A stretch of DNA of 15,669 nucleotides from Desulfobulbaceae bacterium (GTDB lineage Bacteria > Desulfobacterota > Desulfobulbia > Desulfobulbales > SURF-16). Below the pieces are notes generated by a model. That model was given only the letters and a program-made list of their open reading frames with translations. It did no database searches and had not been told where the DNA came from. Made by a program: the position numbers and the translations under genes. Shown piece after piece: positions 1-8,197 of the stretch (position 1 is its first letter; each line of letters begins with the position of its first letter). The stretch is taken from assembly GCA_023230525.1 (NCBI GenBank), contig JALNXE010000104.1, positions 1 through 15,669 of the forward strand. Direction: 5' to 3'.

Positions 1-183
1 ATTGTCCCGGATGATCTTTCCCTGCTCTCCAGAAACCGGGTGGTCAATCTCAAGAAGCTCTTCCCCTATATCCCGAATGCCATGAACAATATCTTCATGC
101 ACTTTTCCCAGGGGGCAAGCGTCTGGTACGATACGGTTGATGAACTGGTTGCGGATGTCGAGCAGGTGGCCGCTTCCCGGTGA
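1..183 (+). CDS. C-terminal fragment of an unidentified protein
   Basis: An open frame enters from the left edge and runs 60 codons to a TGA at 181-183. The visible residues begin IVPDDLSLLSRNRVVNL and end VADVEQVAASR, a soluble, mildly acidic tail with no membrane segment. Codon use matches the GC-rich backbone genes and no competing frame is better. The motif NNIFMHFSQGASVWYD loosely recalls the tail of some deltaproteobacterial serine/threonine protein kinases, but this is memory-based and unverified. The upstream part lies outside the window, so no function is assigned. The next gene begins 266 bases downstream in the same direction. Confidence 0.6.
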   Translation: MVPDDLSLLSRNRVVNLKKLFPYIPNAMNNIFMHFSQGASVWYDTVDELVADVEQVAASR

Positions 184-329
184 AGGCCATTCCCCGGCAA
201 AATTCCCCCCCCTTTCCCCGTTGACCAGCCCCTGATTTTTTTTGCTGGACCAAGTCCCCCATTATCCCCTTGCCCCCCCGCCTTGCGGTTGAAATTTTCC
301 GGCGGTATTCTGCCGGGGCCATTTAAATA

Positions 330-358
330 TTGCCCGATCAGGCCGGATGGGCTATCAA
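330..358 (+). promoter_or_regulatory. Possible promoter for the 1028-residue membrane protein gene
   Basis: TTGCCC (330-335) and TATCAA (353-358) are separated by 17 bases. Each matches the sigma-70 consensus at 4 of 6 positions. A second -10-like TATAAA at 360-365 has no good -35. If real, the transcript would begin near 366 and have a leader of about 85 bases containing the hairpin at 402-429. The rest of the 184-449 gap is C-rich and shows no other convincing element. Confidence 0.25.
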
Positions 359-401
359 ATATAAAGGGGCGGATTGATTTGCCCAGTTGTTGTAACTGCC
401 T

Positions 402-429
402 GACGAGAAGATAAATTTCGTCGTTTTTT
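402..429 (+). terminator. Terminator-like hairpin just before a start codon
   Basis: GACGAGA (402-408) pairs with TTTCGTC (416-422), seven pairs including one G-U, around a 7-base loop. One base later there is a run of six T (424-429). The shape is that of an intrinsic terminator, but it lies only 20 bases before the ATG at 450 and 219 bases after the previous stop. It could end readthrough from the upstream gene or act as an attenuator in the leader of the next one. Confidence 0.45.
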
Positions 430-449
430 CACCCGAACGCAACCGCGAG

Positions 450-3400
450 ATGATTAAAGATAAAAGAGTATCCAGGTATTTTTTTGACGAGAATGACTAT
501 GTCCTGCTGAATATCGTCAATGACGTTCTCAACCGGGATGAAGCCCGCAAACACGTCAAAAATCTGCTGATTCCCTATCTCCACCCCCATGGCATCAAGG
601 AAATGACCGCCTCCATGGGCCTGCGCATCGCCTATGCGGTCATTCATCTGCTCGGTTCCCTGGAGGCGGGCAAGGCGGCCGACCGGCAGAACGCCCTCCG
701 CTGCCTGCGCGATGAGGTGCTGTGCAGTTCCCAGAGCATGCTGCGCCGCAATACGGCCCGGGTGCTGCTGGAGATCATGAAGGAGCTGGTGCGCTCCCAG
801 GGGGATTATCTGCGGCAGCTGAGGCTTGCCCGGGATTTCCGCACCGCCACCTTCGGCAAGCCCCGTTTCATCCGCAGCCAGCTGAAGAAGTACCATCTGA
901 TCGAGATGCCGGAGGAATGGAACCAGATCGCCTTTGACGACCATGTGCATGACGCCAACACCAAGGGCCGCAAGTCGCCGACCCATCTGATCATGGATGC
1001 CTGGATCAAGGGCATCCGCCGCCTGACGGTGATCTACTACAACTTCATCAACGTGGAGGTGGCGGCGGAACTGCTGGAATCGGCCGAGGTGATGGGCATC
1101 GCCGTCAGGATCGGCATAGAGTTTTCCGCCAGGTTCCGCGGCCGCTACGTCAAACTCATCTGGACGCCCCGCGGTTTTGCCGACAAGCAGGATTTTCTCA
1201 AGTTCATCAAGGATGGCCCGGCCAGGGACTTCATGGACGAGGGCCGCAAGGCGTCGGAGTACCAGCAGCGCTATGTGCTTGACGTGTTCAGGGAGTTCAA
1301 CGTCAGACACCGGCCGGTGATCAACGAGGCCTACGGCATCAATCTCCCCCCCTTCAACCGGGAGGACTTTTTCACCTTTGTCGGTTCCGGCCAGCCCTCG
1401 CTGCTGCATCTGGCCAAGTATATTTACAATCATATGCTGCCGGCCATGCGGGAACAGGTGGCAGGGTTCCGGCAAAGCTGGGCCGGGGCGGAACCGGAAG
1501 AGCGGCTGCGCATCACCCATGCGGTGGAGATCATGAACACCCTGGATCCGGATGCCATCATCGAGAGTTTTCTGCAGCCGGAAAAGAATCCCGGCATCTA
1601 TAATCCCTTTGCGCCCCATGATGATGCCGAGGTGCCGGGCATGCTGCGCCTCTCGCCGGAGGAGCTTCTCGCCCGGCTGGAAAGTCTCCACTCCGGCTCC
1701 CGCATCACCCTGAATCTGAGCCAGCTCAGTCCGGCCGATGCCCTGGAGCTTATCTATGACTGCCGGGGCAAGATCACCCACCTGGAGATATTCAACCTCA
1801 AGGATTATACCACCGGCAAGGCGGTCAATTACGCCGAGATCAACAACCTGCAGCTGGCCATCAACCAGGGCAATGTCATCAACCTCAAACGGGTTATCCA
1901 GAAGATTATCCGCGATGTGAACGAGGCGGTGCCGCCGGTCAGCGATCTGGAGCAGAGAAGGAAAAAACTGACGGTTATCCTGCACAACATGCCGGCTTTG
2001 CAGGACTTCTACAAGAATTCCCTGCTCAAGTCCCGCATCGGCAGCGACTCCACCGGCAGCTCCCGGCACCGCTACGGCATGGGGCTGGTGATGAAGGAGA
2101 CCCTGCCCCGCCGGGCGCGGCGCGACCTGGAGCGCAGACAGCAGCCCGGCCGCTGGAATATTCCGGTGCGCATTACCGCCCATCTGCAGGTGACGCTCAT
2201 ACCCAGGAGGCATCACCACGGGCTCTGGGACCAGAGTGTCCCCTGGGAGCAGCGGGCCAGCATTGCCACCCCGTCCTGCGCCCTGGTGCCGGTTTTTTCC
2301 GGACTGAACTTCGGCTATGAGCGGCAGAAGGACTGGGTGGTCCAGGCCTATTCCACCCACATGGTGCCCAACGGCAATGTGGCCACCCTGGGGTGGATGC
2401 AGACGGGGCAGGATAACAAACTGTCCCTGTCGGTCCGGGATGATGCGGCTGAGCAGCGGCGCATTCCCCTGGGTTACCTGAACCACTACCTGAAAAACGG
2501 GCTCAAGATCCTCATCGGCTTCATCCCGGCCTTCGCCACCTTCGCCCTGACCAAGGACTGGTGGTTGCTCGCCTATGGCGGTGCCTTCATCTGGTTCGGC
2601 ATCACCGGGCTGCGCAACATCATCCAGTCGGTGCTCGGCGCCGGCGGTATCACCCGCTCGCCCCTGCTGAAATGGAAGGAGTATGTGAGCTGGGACAGAC
2701 TCTCCTATTCGCTGCTGTTCACCGGTTTCTCCGTGCCGCTGCTCGATCTGCTGGTCAAGACCGTGATTCTCGACCGGATGTTCGGCATCACCGTCGGCAC
2801 CAATCCGGTGGCCCTCTATTCGTTCATGGCCCTGGCCAACGGGGTCTACATCTCGGGCCATAATATTTTCCGGGGTCTGCCCAAGGCCGCGGTGTACGGG
2901 AATTTTTTCCGCAGCATCCTTTCCATTCCGCTGGCCGTCCTGTTCAACGGGGTGATCGGCTGGCTGCTCGGCGGCACCGGCGTGGCCCTGGTCAGCGACA
3001 TCCTGCAGAAATGGGCTGCGGTGATTTCCAAGCTGGCCTCGGACGGCGTGGCCGGCTTCATCGAGGGGTTGGCCGACCGGTTCAACAATATCCGCTTCCG
3101 GGCCATGGATTATGCGGCCAAGATCACCCAGGTGTTTGAAACCTATGCCGCGCTCGAAACCCTGTTTCCCGAGGCGGACGTGCTGGAGATGCTCGAGTCG
3201 CCCAGGGAATTCATCCGGGCCGTGGCGGAAAAGAATCCGGATCTGGGCAAGATCGTCATCATCAACGCCCTGGATCTGCTCTATATCTGGATGTATCAGC
3301 CCAGGGCCGCCAGTACACTGGCATCCATCATGAAGACCATGTCCTCCGAGGAACGGCGGATCCTGATCGCCTCCCAGCTCATTCTCGAAGAGCAGCGGCA

Positions 3401-3536
3401 GATCAGCCAGCTGTTCGTCGACGGGGTGCTGGGGAAAAAGTTCTCCCGGGCCCTGTCCTTTTATCTGGACCGCTCGGAGGAGTATCTGAAGTCCCTGCAG
3501 GATCTGTCGCTGCGCTGTCCAGCCCAGGAGGAGTGA
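450..3536 (+). CDS. Large membrane protein with a degenerate PHP-like N-terminal region
   Basis: This 1028-residue protein is not assigned to a named family. Residues 164-168 read D-H-V-H-D, followed by a helix, a strand (LTVIYYN, 192-198), another helix and IGIEFSA (221-227, with E224). This order matches PHP phosphoesterase motifs I to III: H165, H167 and E224 are kept, but the usual Asp-His of motif II is Tyr196-Tyr197. A central soluble region (about 280-680) follows. Hydrophobic segments lie near 687-700, 704-725, 752-774, 787-807 and 823-847, suggesting four or five membrane helices. The C-terminal 170 residues are helical and soluble. ATG 450 has only a weak ribosome site (GCGAG). A long open frame on the opposite strand is a GC-rich shadow. 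The protein may be a membrane-bound relative of PHP enzymes with altered or lost catalysis. The PHP reading comes from motif inspection only. Confidence 0.85.
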   Translation: MIKDKRVSRYFFDENDYVLLNIVNDVLNRDEARKHVKNLLIPYLHPHGIKEMTASMGLRIAYAVIHLLGSLEAGKAADRQNALRCLRDEVLCSSQSMLRRNTARVLLEIMKELVRSQGDYLRQLRLARDFRTATFGKPRFIRSQLKKYHLIEMPEEWNQIAFDDHVHDANTKGRKSPTHLIMDAWIKGIRRLTVIYYNFINVEVAAELLESAEVMGIAVRIGIEFSARFRGRYVKLIWTPRGFADKQDFLKFIKDGPARDFMDEGRKASEYQQRYVLDVFREFNVRHRPVINEAYGINLPPFNREDFFTFVGSGQPSLLHLAKYIYNHMLPAMREQVAGFRQSWAGAEPEERLRITHAVEIMNTLDPDAIIESFLQPEKNPGIYNPFAPHDDAEVPGMLRLSPEELLARLESLHSGSRITLNLSQLSPADALELIYDCRGKITHLEIFNLKDYTTGKAVNYAEINNLQLAINQGNVINLKRVIQKIIRDVNEAVPPVSDLEQRRKKLTVILHNMPALQDFYKNSLLKSRIGSDSTGSSRHRYGMGLVMKETLPRRARRDLERRQQPGRWNIPVRITAHLQVTLIPRRHHHGLWDQSVPWEQRASIATPSCALVPVFSGLNFGYERQKDWVVQAYSTHMVPNGNVATLGWMQTGQDNKLSLSVRDDAAEQRRIPLGYLNHYLKNGLKILIGFIPAFATFALTKDWWLLAYGGAFIWFGITGLRNIIQSVLGAGGITRSPLLKWKEYVSWDRLSYSLLFTGFSVPLLDLLVKTVILDRMFGITVGTNPVALYSFMALANGVYISGHNIFRGLPKAAVYGNFFRSILSIPLAVLFNGVIGWLLGGTGVALVSDILQKWAAVISKLASDGVAGFIEGLADRFNNIRFRAMDYAAKITQVFETYAALETLFPEADVLEMLESPREFIRAVAEKNPDLGKIVIINALDLLYIWMYQPRAASTLASIMKTMSSEERRILIASQLILEEQRQISQLFVDGVLGKKFSRALSFYLDRSEEYLKSLQDLSLRCPAQEE

Positions 3537-3677
3537 GCGCCGCCCGCCGGGCTCGCTGTGCATTTTCCGCTGATTTTCTTCTCTCTCCGCCTTGCAGTGT
3601 GATATGGTGAATCAGGTAACAATCCGATTGAGGAACTGATGCGTTTCCTGAGAGGCGGCATGGTCCGGTGAACGGCT

Positions 3678-5843
3678 ATGGAACAGAAAGAGAATAAGCA
3701 AGATAAGCCGAACATATCGGTTCAGCTCCGGATCACGCTGATCTATGTTTTTTTCGGGGCCCTGTGGATACTTTTTTCCGACAGAATTCTCTTTGCCTTT
3801 GTTGCGGACCACCAACTTCTCACCCGCATCGCCATCTATAAAGGCTGGACCTTTATTGCCATCACCTCCATGCTGCTTTACTGGCTGATTAATCGCTCCA
3901 TGCAGGAGCAGGCGCGCATCGCCGAAACACTGCGCCTGAGTGAAAAAAAATTCCGCACCCTGCTCAACCGGGCCACCGACGCCATCTTTGTCTGTGATCT
4001 GGACAGCCATTTGATTGATGTCAACAAAGAGGCCTGCAGGTCCCTGGGCTATTCCCGCGACGAACTGCTGCAGCTGAGCGTGGCGGATGTTGATCCGGAA
4101 TTTTCCTTTGCCGCTGACAGCAAAAACCAGTGGGGCCAGCTGTCCTTCAACCACACCGTCCTGCGGGAAAGCACGCATCGGCGCAAGGACGGCTCGCTTT
4201 TCCCGGTGGAGATTCATATCGGCAAGCTGCTGCTTGACGACCGCCCGGTTATTCTCGGCGTCGCCCGCAACATCTCCGAGCGCCGGCAGGCGGAGCGGGC
4301 CATGGAACAATCCGCCATGGAGTGGGTGGCCGCCATGGATGCCCTGGATGACGCCATCTGCCTGCTTGACCTCAAACGCCGTCTGTTGCGCGCCAACACT
4401 ACCTTTTACCATATGACCGGCAGCACGCCGCACACAGCCGTGGGCCGGCATATCAGCGAAATTCTCCACCCCCGGGGGGAATCCGCCCCCTGCCCGGTCT
4501 GTGTGGCCCAGAAGGAGATGCGTGACGCGCTTATCACCATGGAGGCTGACCATCCGGATAATCCTGCCGGCCTGCCGCTTGAGATCACGGCGAAGGTGAT
4601 CCGCGATCAGGAGGGCCGGCCTCTGAGCATGCTGATGAGCCTGCATGACCTGACCAATGCCCGCAAAGACCTGGAGGAGAGGGCCAGGCTTGAATCCCAG
4701 CTCCGGCAGGCCCAGAAGATGGAGGCCATCGGCACCCTGGCTGGTGGTATTGCCCATGATTTCAATAACATACTGACAGCAGTCCTTGGCTACGCCGAGC
4801 TGGTGCGGGAGGGCATTAAAACAAACAGCGCCTCCCCGGCCGAGGATATCGAACAGGTGATCAGGGGAGCGTTGCGGGCCAGGGATCTGGTCAAGCATAT
4901 TCTCACCTTCAGCCGCAAAGGCGACTATAAAATCGTGCCGCTGGCGCCGCACCTCATCATCAATGAATCCCTCAAACTGCTGCGGGCTTCCATTCCGGCG
5001 ACCATCGGGATCCAACAGGACATTGACAAGGATTGCGGCACCATCCTGGCCGATCCTTCCCAGCTGCAGCAGGTGATGATCAATCTGTGCACCAACGCCC
5101 GGCAGGCCATGGATAAAGAGCAGGGGACACTGGTGATAAGTCTGAAGCGCAGAGAGCTGGGCGCAGCCGAGGTGGAGGGAGAGCTGCAGGTCAAACCCGG
5201 ACCTTTTGTCGAACTCACGGTCAGCGATACCGGCCAGGGCATGGATGAAACAACCATGGCCAGGATTTTCGAGCCCTATTTCACCACCAAGGAGTTCGGC
5301 CGGGGGACCGGGCTCGGCCTGGCCGTGGTCCATGGCATTGTCCATGACTGCGGCGGCATGATCAAGGTGGAAAGCGAGGTGGGCAAGGGCTCGTCCTTCC
5401 ATGTTTACTTTCCGGTGGCCACGGAAAAGGTGTGCCGGACCGCTTGCCAGACGCAGGACGATATTCCCGCAGGCCATGAGCGAATCCTTGCGGTAGATGA
5501 CGAAGCGGCTATTGCCAGATATGAGAAATCCGTGCTGGAGGGCCTGGGCTATCAGGTGACGGCAATGACCAGCAGCCTGGAGGCCTGGGAGATATTGCGC
5601 TCCAGTCCGTATAGTTTTGATCTGCTGCTGACCGACCAGACCATGCCCGCCATGCCGGGTACGGTGCTTGCCGCTAAGGTTCTGGCCATCCGGCCGGACA
5701 TGCCCGTCATTCTCTGCACCGGCTACAGCGCGGTGGTCAATGCGGAAAAGATCCAGGAGATGGGCATCCGGCTGTTGGCCATGAAACCCTTTGACCAGCA
5801 CGAACTGGCCCGGCTGGTGAGAAAGGCGCTGGATGAAAAGTAG
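3678..5843 (+). CDS. Membrane-anchored PAS hybrid histidine kinase with C-terminal receiver
   Basis: A 721-residue sensor kinase. Two N-terminal membrane helices (about 19-39 and 56-72) enclose a very short external loop, so sensing is probably by the PAS domains: PAS1 about 89-205, PAS2 about 215-330. PAS2 carries a C-P-V-C pair that could bind metal or respond to redox. The HisKA H-box (GGIAHDFNN) has phospho-acceptor H360. The ATPase domain shows an N-box with N469 and N473, then DTGQGMD and GTGLGLAV. The receiver has acidic D607-D608, phospho-acceptor D653 and K703-P704. The start is fixed by an in-frame TGA three codons upstream, and no strong ribosome site precedes it. The receiver has no output domain and no response regulator gene is adjacent, so phosphate is presumably passed elsewhere. 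It lies 19 bases before the hydrolase gene, suggesting cotranscription. Confidence 0.93.
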   Translation: MEQKENKQDKPNISVQLRITLIYVFFGALWILFSDRILFAFVADHQLLTRIAIYKGWTFIAITSMLLYWLINRSMQEQARIAETLRLSEKKFRTLLNRATDAIFVCDLDSHLIDVNKEACRSLGYSRDELLQLSVADVDPEFSFAADSKNQWGQLSFNHTVLRESTHRRKDGSLFPVEIHIGKLLLDDRPVILGVARNISERRQAERAMEQSAMEWVAAMDALDDAICLLDLKRRLLRANTTFYHMTGSTPHTAVGRHISEILHPRGESAPCPVCVAQKEMRDALITMEADHPDNPAGLPLEITAKVIRDQEGRPLSMLMSLHDLTNARKDLEERARLESQLRQAQKMEAIGTLAGGIAHDFNNILTAVLGYAELVREGIKTNSASPAEDIEQVIRGALRARDLVKHILTFSRKGDYKIVPLAPHLIINESLKLLRASIPATIGIQQDIDKDCGTILADPSQLQQVMINLCTNARQAMDKEQGTLVISLKRRELGAAEVEGELQVKPGPFVELTVSDTGQGMDETTMARIFEPYFTTKEFGRGTGLGLAVVHGIVHDCGGMIKVESEVGKGSSFHVYFPVATEKVCRTACQTQDDIPAGHERILAVDDEAAIARYEKSVLEGLGYQVTAMTSSLEAWEILRSSPYSFDLLLTDQTMPAMPGTVLAAKVLAIRPDMPVILCTGYSAVVNAEKIQEMGIRLLAMKPFDQHELARLVRKALDEK

Positions 5844-5862
5844 AAACTGAAAGGAGCAAGCC

Positions 5863-6528
5863 ATGCAAGCAGAGGTGATCATCAGACAGACAGCCATCGG
5901 ACCATACAGGGTGAACACCTATCTGCTGGCCTGCGCGCAAACCAGAAAGGCGGTGCTCATCGACCCCGGCGGGGAAGCGGAGAGGCTCATCAAGATGGTG
6001 CGGGATGAAGGGGTGGAGCCTGTGTATATTTTAAATACCCACGGCCATGCCGACCACGTGCTGGCCAATCAGCAGCTGCAAAAGGTTTTTCCCGTGCCGG
6101 TATGCATGCATGAGGCGGATGACATCTTCTTTGCCGCCGCGGAGGTCCGGGAAAAATCAGAGAAGGAACTCGGCCTGCCGGCGCCGGCCCCGGCCGATAT
6201 CAGACTGACAGACGGCCAGGTGCTCACAGTGGGCAGGCTGCAGATCAAGGTGATTCACACCCCTGGCCATACTCCCGGTTCCGTCTGTTTCCTGGCCGCG
6301 GGCAATCTCTTTACCGGCGATACCCTGTTTGTCGGCGACGTGGGCCGTACCGATCTCACCGGCGGCTCCCTGGACACGCTGATTCATTCCCTGCGGGAAA
6401 AGGTCATTGTGCTGCCGGAGGAGACCATCATCCGGCCCGGCCACGATTACGGCGAGACGCCGACCTCCACGGTGGGCCGGGAAATAAAGGAAAATCTCTA
6501 TATCACGGATTTCATTCTGGCCGGATAG
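5863..6528 (+). CDS. Metallo-beta-lactamase-fold hydrolase, glyoxalase II-like
   Basis: A 221-residue cytoplasmic metallo-hydrolase with a complete binuclear metal site: T-H60-G-H62-A-D64-H65, H136 in HTPGHTPG, D153 in TGDTLFVGD, and H194 in RPGHDYG. The spacing and the VGRTDLTGGS segment place it in the glyoxalase II-like group (thioesterase/hydroxyacylglutathione hydrolase relatives). It lacks the extra C-terminal helical domain of classical GloB, so the natural thioester is uncertain. A good AAGGAG ribosome site precedes ATG 5863. It follows the kinase gene by 19 bases and precedes pyk by 32. A terminator-like hairpin overlaps its stop codon. Fold assignment is confident, substrate is not. 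Confidence 0.93.
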   Translation: MQAEVIIRQTAIGPYRVNTYLLACAQTRKAVLIDPGGEAERLIKMVRDEGVEPVYILNTHGHADHVLANQQLQKVFPVPVCMHEADDIFFAAAEVREKSEKELGLPAPAPADIRLTDGQVLTVGRLQIKVIHTPGHTPGSVCFLAAGNLFTGDTLFVGDVGRTDLTGGSLDTLIHSLREKVIVLPEETIIRPGHDYGETPTSTVGREIKENLYITDFILAG

Positions 6529-6539
6529 CGGCTTTTTTT
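6520..6539 (+). terminator. Short terminator-like hairpin between the hydrolase gene and pyk
   Basis: GCCG (6520-6523) pairs with CGGC (6529-6532) across a 5-base loop, followed directly by seven T (6533-6539). It overlaps the TAG stop at 6526-6528. The four-pair stem is weak, so partial termination is likely at most. It would lower pyk expression relative to the upstream genes. Confidence 0.35.
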
Positions 6540-6560
6540 CGGGCATACAGGACGGCAGGC

Positions 6561-7961
6561 GTGCGTAAAACAAAAATCATCTGTACCATCGGCCCCACTA
6601 CGGCCTCGTTTGATAAGCTGAAGCGGCTGGCGGAAAAGGGCATGAACGTGGCGCGCCTCAACATGTCCCACGGCTCGCTTGCCTGGCACCAGCAGGTGAT
6701 TCACAGCATCAAGCGGCTCAACCGCAAGTGCGGCGCCACCATTGCCATTCTGCTGGACACCAAGGGGCCGGAGGTGCGCACCGGGGATGTGAAACGGGAC
6801 CTGGTGCTGAAAAAAGGGGCGGCCCTGACGCTTACCATCAGGCGCCAGGCGGAGCTTGAGGCCAACTGCGTCGAGGTGAGTTATGACGGGTTTGTCAATG
6901 AGGTGGAATTCGGCGATACGGTGCTGATTGACGGCGGCATGATCAGCCTGCTGGTCAAGGAGGTCACCGCCACCGATGTCCGCTGCCTCTGCCTGGACAA
7001 CGGGGTGCTGACCTCAAGACGCCATATCAATATCCGGGGCAAGAGTGCCGATCTGCCGTCCATTACCGACAAGGACTGGCAGGATATTAATTTCGGCATC
7101 GAAAACCAGGTGGATTTCATTGCCCTTTCCTTTGTGCGCAGCGCCTCGGCCATTGAGGAGCTGCAGCGCCATCTGCAGGAGAAAAAGGCACCCATCGATA
7201 TCCTGGCCAAGATCGAAAGCGCGGAGGCCATTCCCCATCTCGATGAGATCATCAAGGTGACGGACGGCATCATGATCGCCCGGGGGGATCTGGGGGCCGA
7301 GCTGCCCTATGAAGAGGTGCCGCTGCTGCAGGATGAGATCATCGTTAAGTGCCGGGCGGCCGGCAAGCCGGTGATAGTGGCCACCCATATGCTGGAATCC
7401 ATGATTGTCAATCCCACCCCGACCAGGGCCGAGGTGACGGACATCTCCCATGCCGTGCTGCAGGGGACCGACGCGGTGATGCTGTCCGGCGAAACGGCGA
7501 CCGGCAAGCACCCGTGCAAGGCGGTGGAGGTGATGGACGCGGTGGCGCGGCGCATTGAAAAGCAGATGGGGCTGGACACCAGGGTGCGGGTGAAGGCCAC
7601 CAATAATCCCAAGGAGGAGATTGCCAGAAGCGCCGCCATCCTGAGCAACAATCTGCAGGCCGTGGGGATTCTGGTTTTTACCCGGCGGGGACTGATGGCG
7701 GTTTTGCTGTCCAAATGCCGGCCGGTGGCCCCGATCCTGGCCTTCACCAATACCACCCATGTGCGGCGCCGGCTGGGACTGTATTGGGGGATTCAGGCCT
7801 TCAGAATCGATTTTTCCAAGGACCCGGAGGTCTCCATCCAGCGCGCCGTGGAACAGCTGCAGCGCGGCGGGATGCTCAAGGCCGGCGACCGGGTCATCGT
7901 GCTGTCCGATATCCTGGTGGGCGGCAGGTTCATCGAAACCGTGCAGGTGCGGACGATTTGA
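6561..7961 (+). CDS. pyk: Pyruvate kinase
   Basis: This enzyme makes pyruvate and ATP from phosphoenolpyruvate and ADP in the last step of glycolysis. The 466 residues match the compact bacterial type without an extra phosphotransfer-like C-terminal domain. Visible features are KIICTIGP at the N-terminus, R32-L-N34-M-S36 (phosphate and metal binding), LLDTKGPEVRTG at the A/B domain border, catalytic K217 in ILAKIESAEAI, the metal-binding ARGDLGAELP segment, and TRAEVTDISHAVLQGTDAVMLSGETA. The C-terminal allosteric domain begins near residue 340. The start is GTG (6561) with a modest AGGA upstream; an ATG start would cost essential N-terminal sequence. It is last in the plus-strand group and converges on aroA. 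Confidence 0.97.
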   Translation: MRKTKIICTIGPTTASFDKLKRLAEKGMNVARLNMSHGSLAWHQQVIHSIKRLNRKCGATIAILLDTKGPEVRTGDVKRDLVLKKGAALTLTIRRQAELEANCVEVSYDGFVNEVEFGDTVLIDGGMISLLVKEVTATDVRCLCLDNGVLTSRRHINIRGKSADLPSITDKDWQDINFGIENQVDFIALSFVRSASAIEELQRHLQEKKAPIDILAKIESAEAIPHLDEIIKVTDGIMIARGDLGAELPYEEVPLLQDEIIVKCRAAGKPVIVATHMLESMIVNPTPTRAEVTDISHAVLQGTDAVMLSGETATGKHPCKAVEVMDAVARRIEKQMGLDTRVRVKATNNPKEEIARSAAILSNNLQAVGILVFTRRGLMAVLLSKCRPVAPILAFTNTTHVRRRLGLYWGIQAFRIDFSKDPEVSIQRAVEQLQRGGMLKAGDRVIVLSDILVGGRFIETVQVRTI

Positions 7962-8029
7962 AATCTCAACTCTTGGTCCATCTTGCCGAAACAGCAATGT
8001 TTGTGACAGAGCTGCCACCCGATCTCCGC

Positions 8030-8121
8030 CATTGGAATTCAAGGAGTCAGGAGATGGAATTCAGAATAATTACGATTTTATGACGTTTTATTCTGGCTCC
8101 TGACTTCTGTATTCCAGAATG
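8030..8121. repeat. Imperfect ~92-bp palindrome of REP/MITE type between convergent genes
   Basis: Nested inverted arms are visible: AGTCAGGAG (8045-8053) against CTCCTGACT (8097-8105), and CAGAATAA (8062-8069) against TTATTCTG (8088-8095). The symmetry extends outward with gaps through GGAAT (8034-8038) and ATTCC (8111-8115) to about 8030 and 8121. The loop is 8070-8087. It sits in the 236-base convergent gap between pyk and aroA, where a bidirectional hairpin could stop both transcripts, though no clean T-run follows either arm. The segmented GGAGTCAGGAG style is typical of dispersed palindromic repeats, so other genomic copies are expected. No gene is seen elsewhere in 7962-8197. Confidence 0.6.
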
Positions 8122-8197
8122 CTCTGGGAACAAGCTTCAGATAGCTAAAAAATATTATCTGATTTCAGCAGGTTGAGCAGATAGGAGCGAGCCGGTT

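Noticed and set aside
429..3563. A 1044-codon open frame on the minus strand opposite the PHP-like membrane protein
   Set aside because: It is a GC-rich antisense shadow: low-complexity His/Gln/Gly/Asp-rich translation with no membrane helices or motifs, while the plus frame has a coherent fold pattern.
3612..5918. A 768-codon open frame on the minus strand opposite the histidine kinase gene
   Set aside because: The plus strand carries every kinase and receiver motif; the antisense product shows none and spans two genes.
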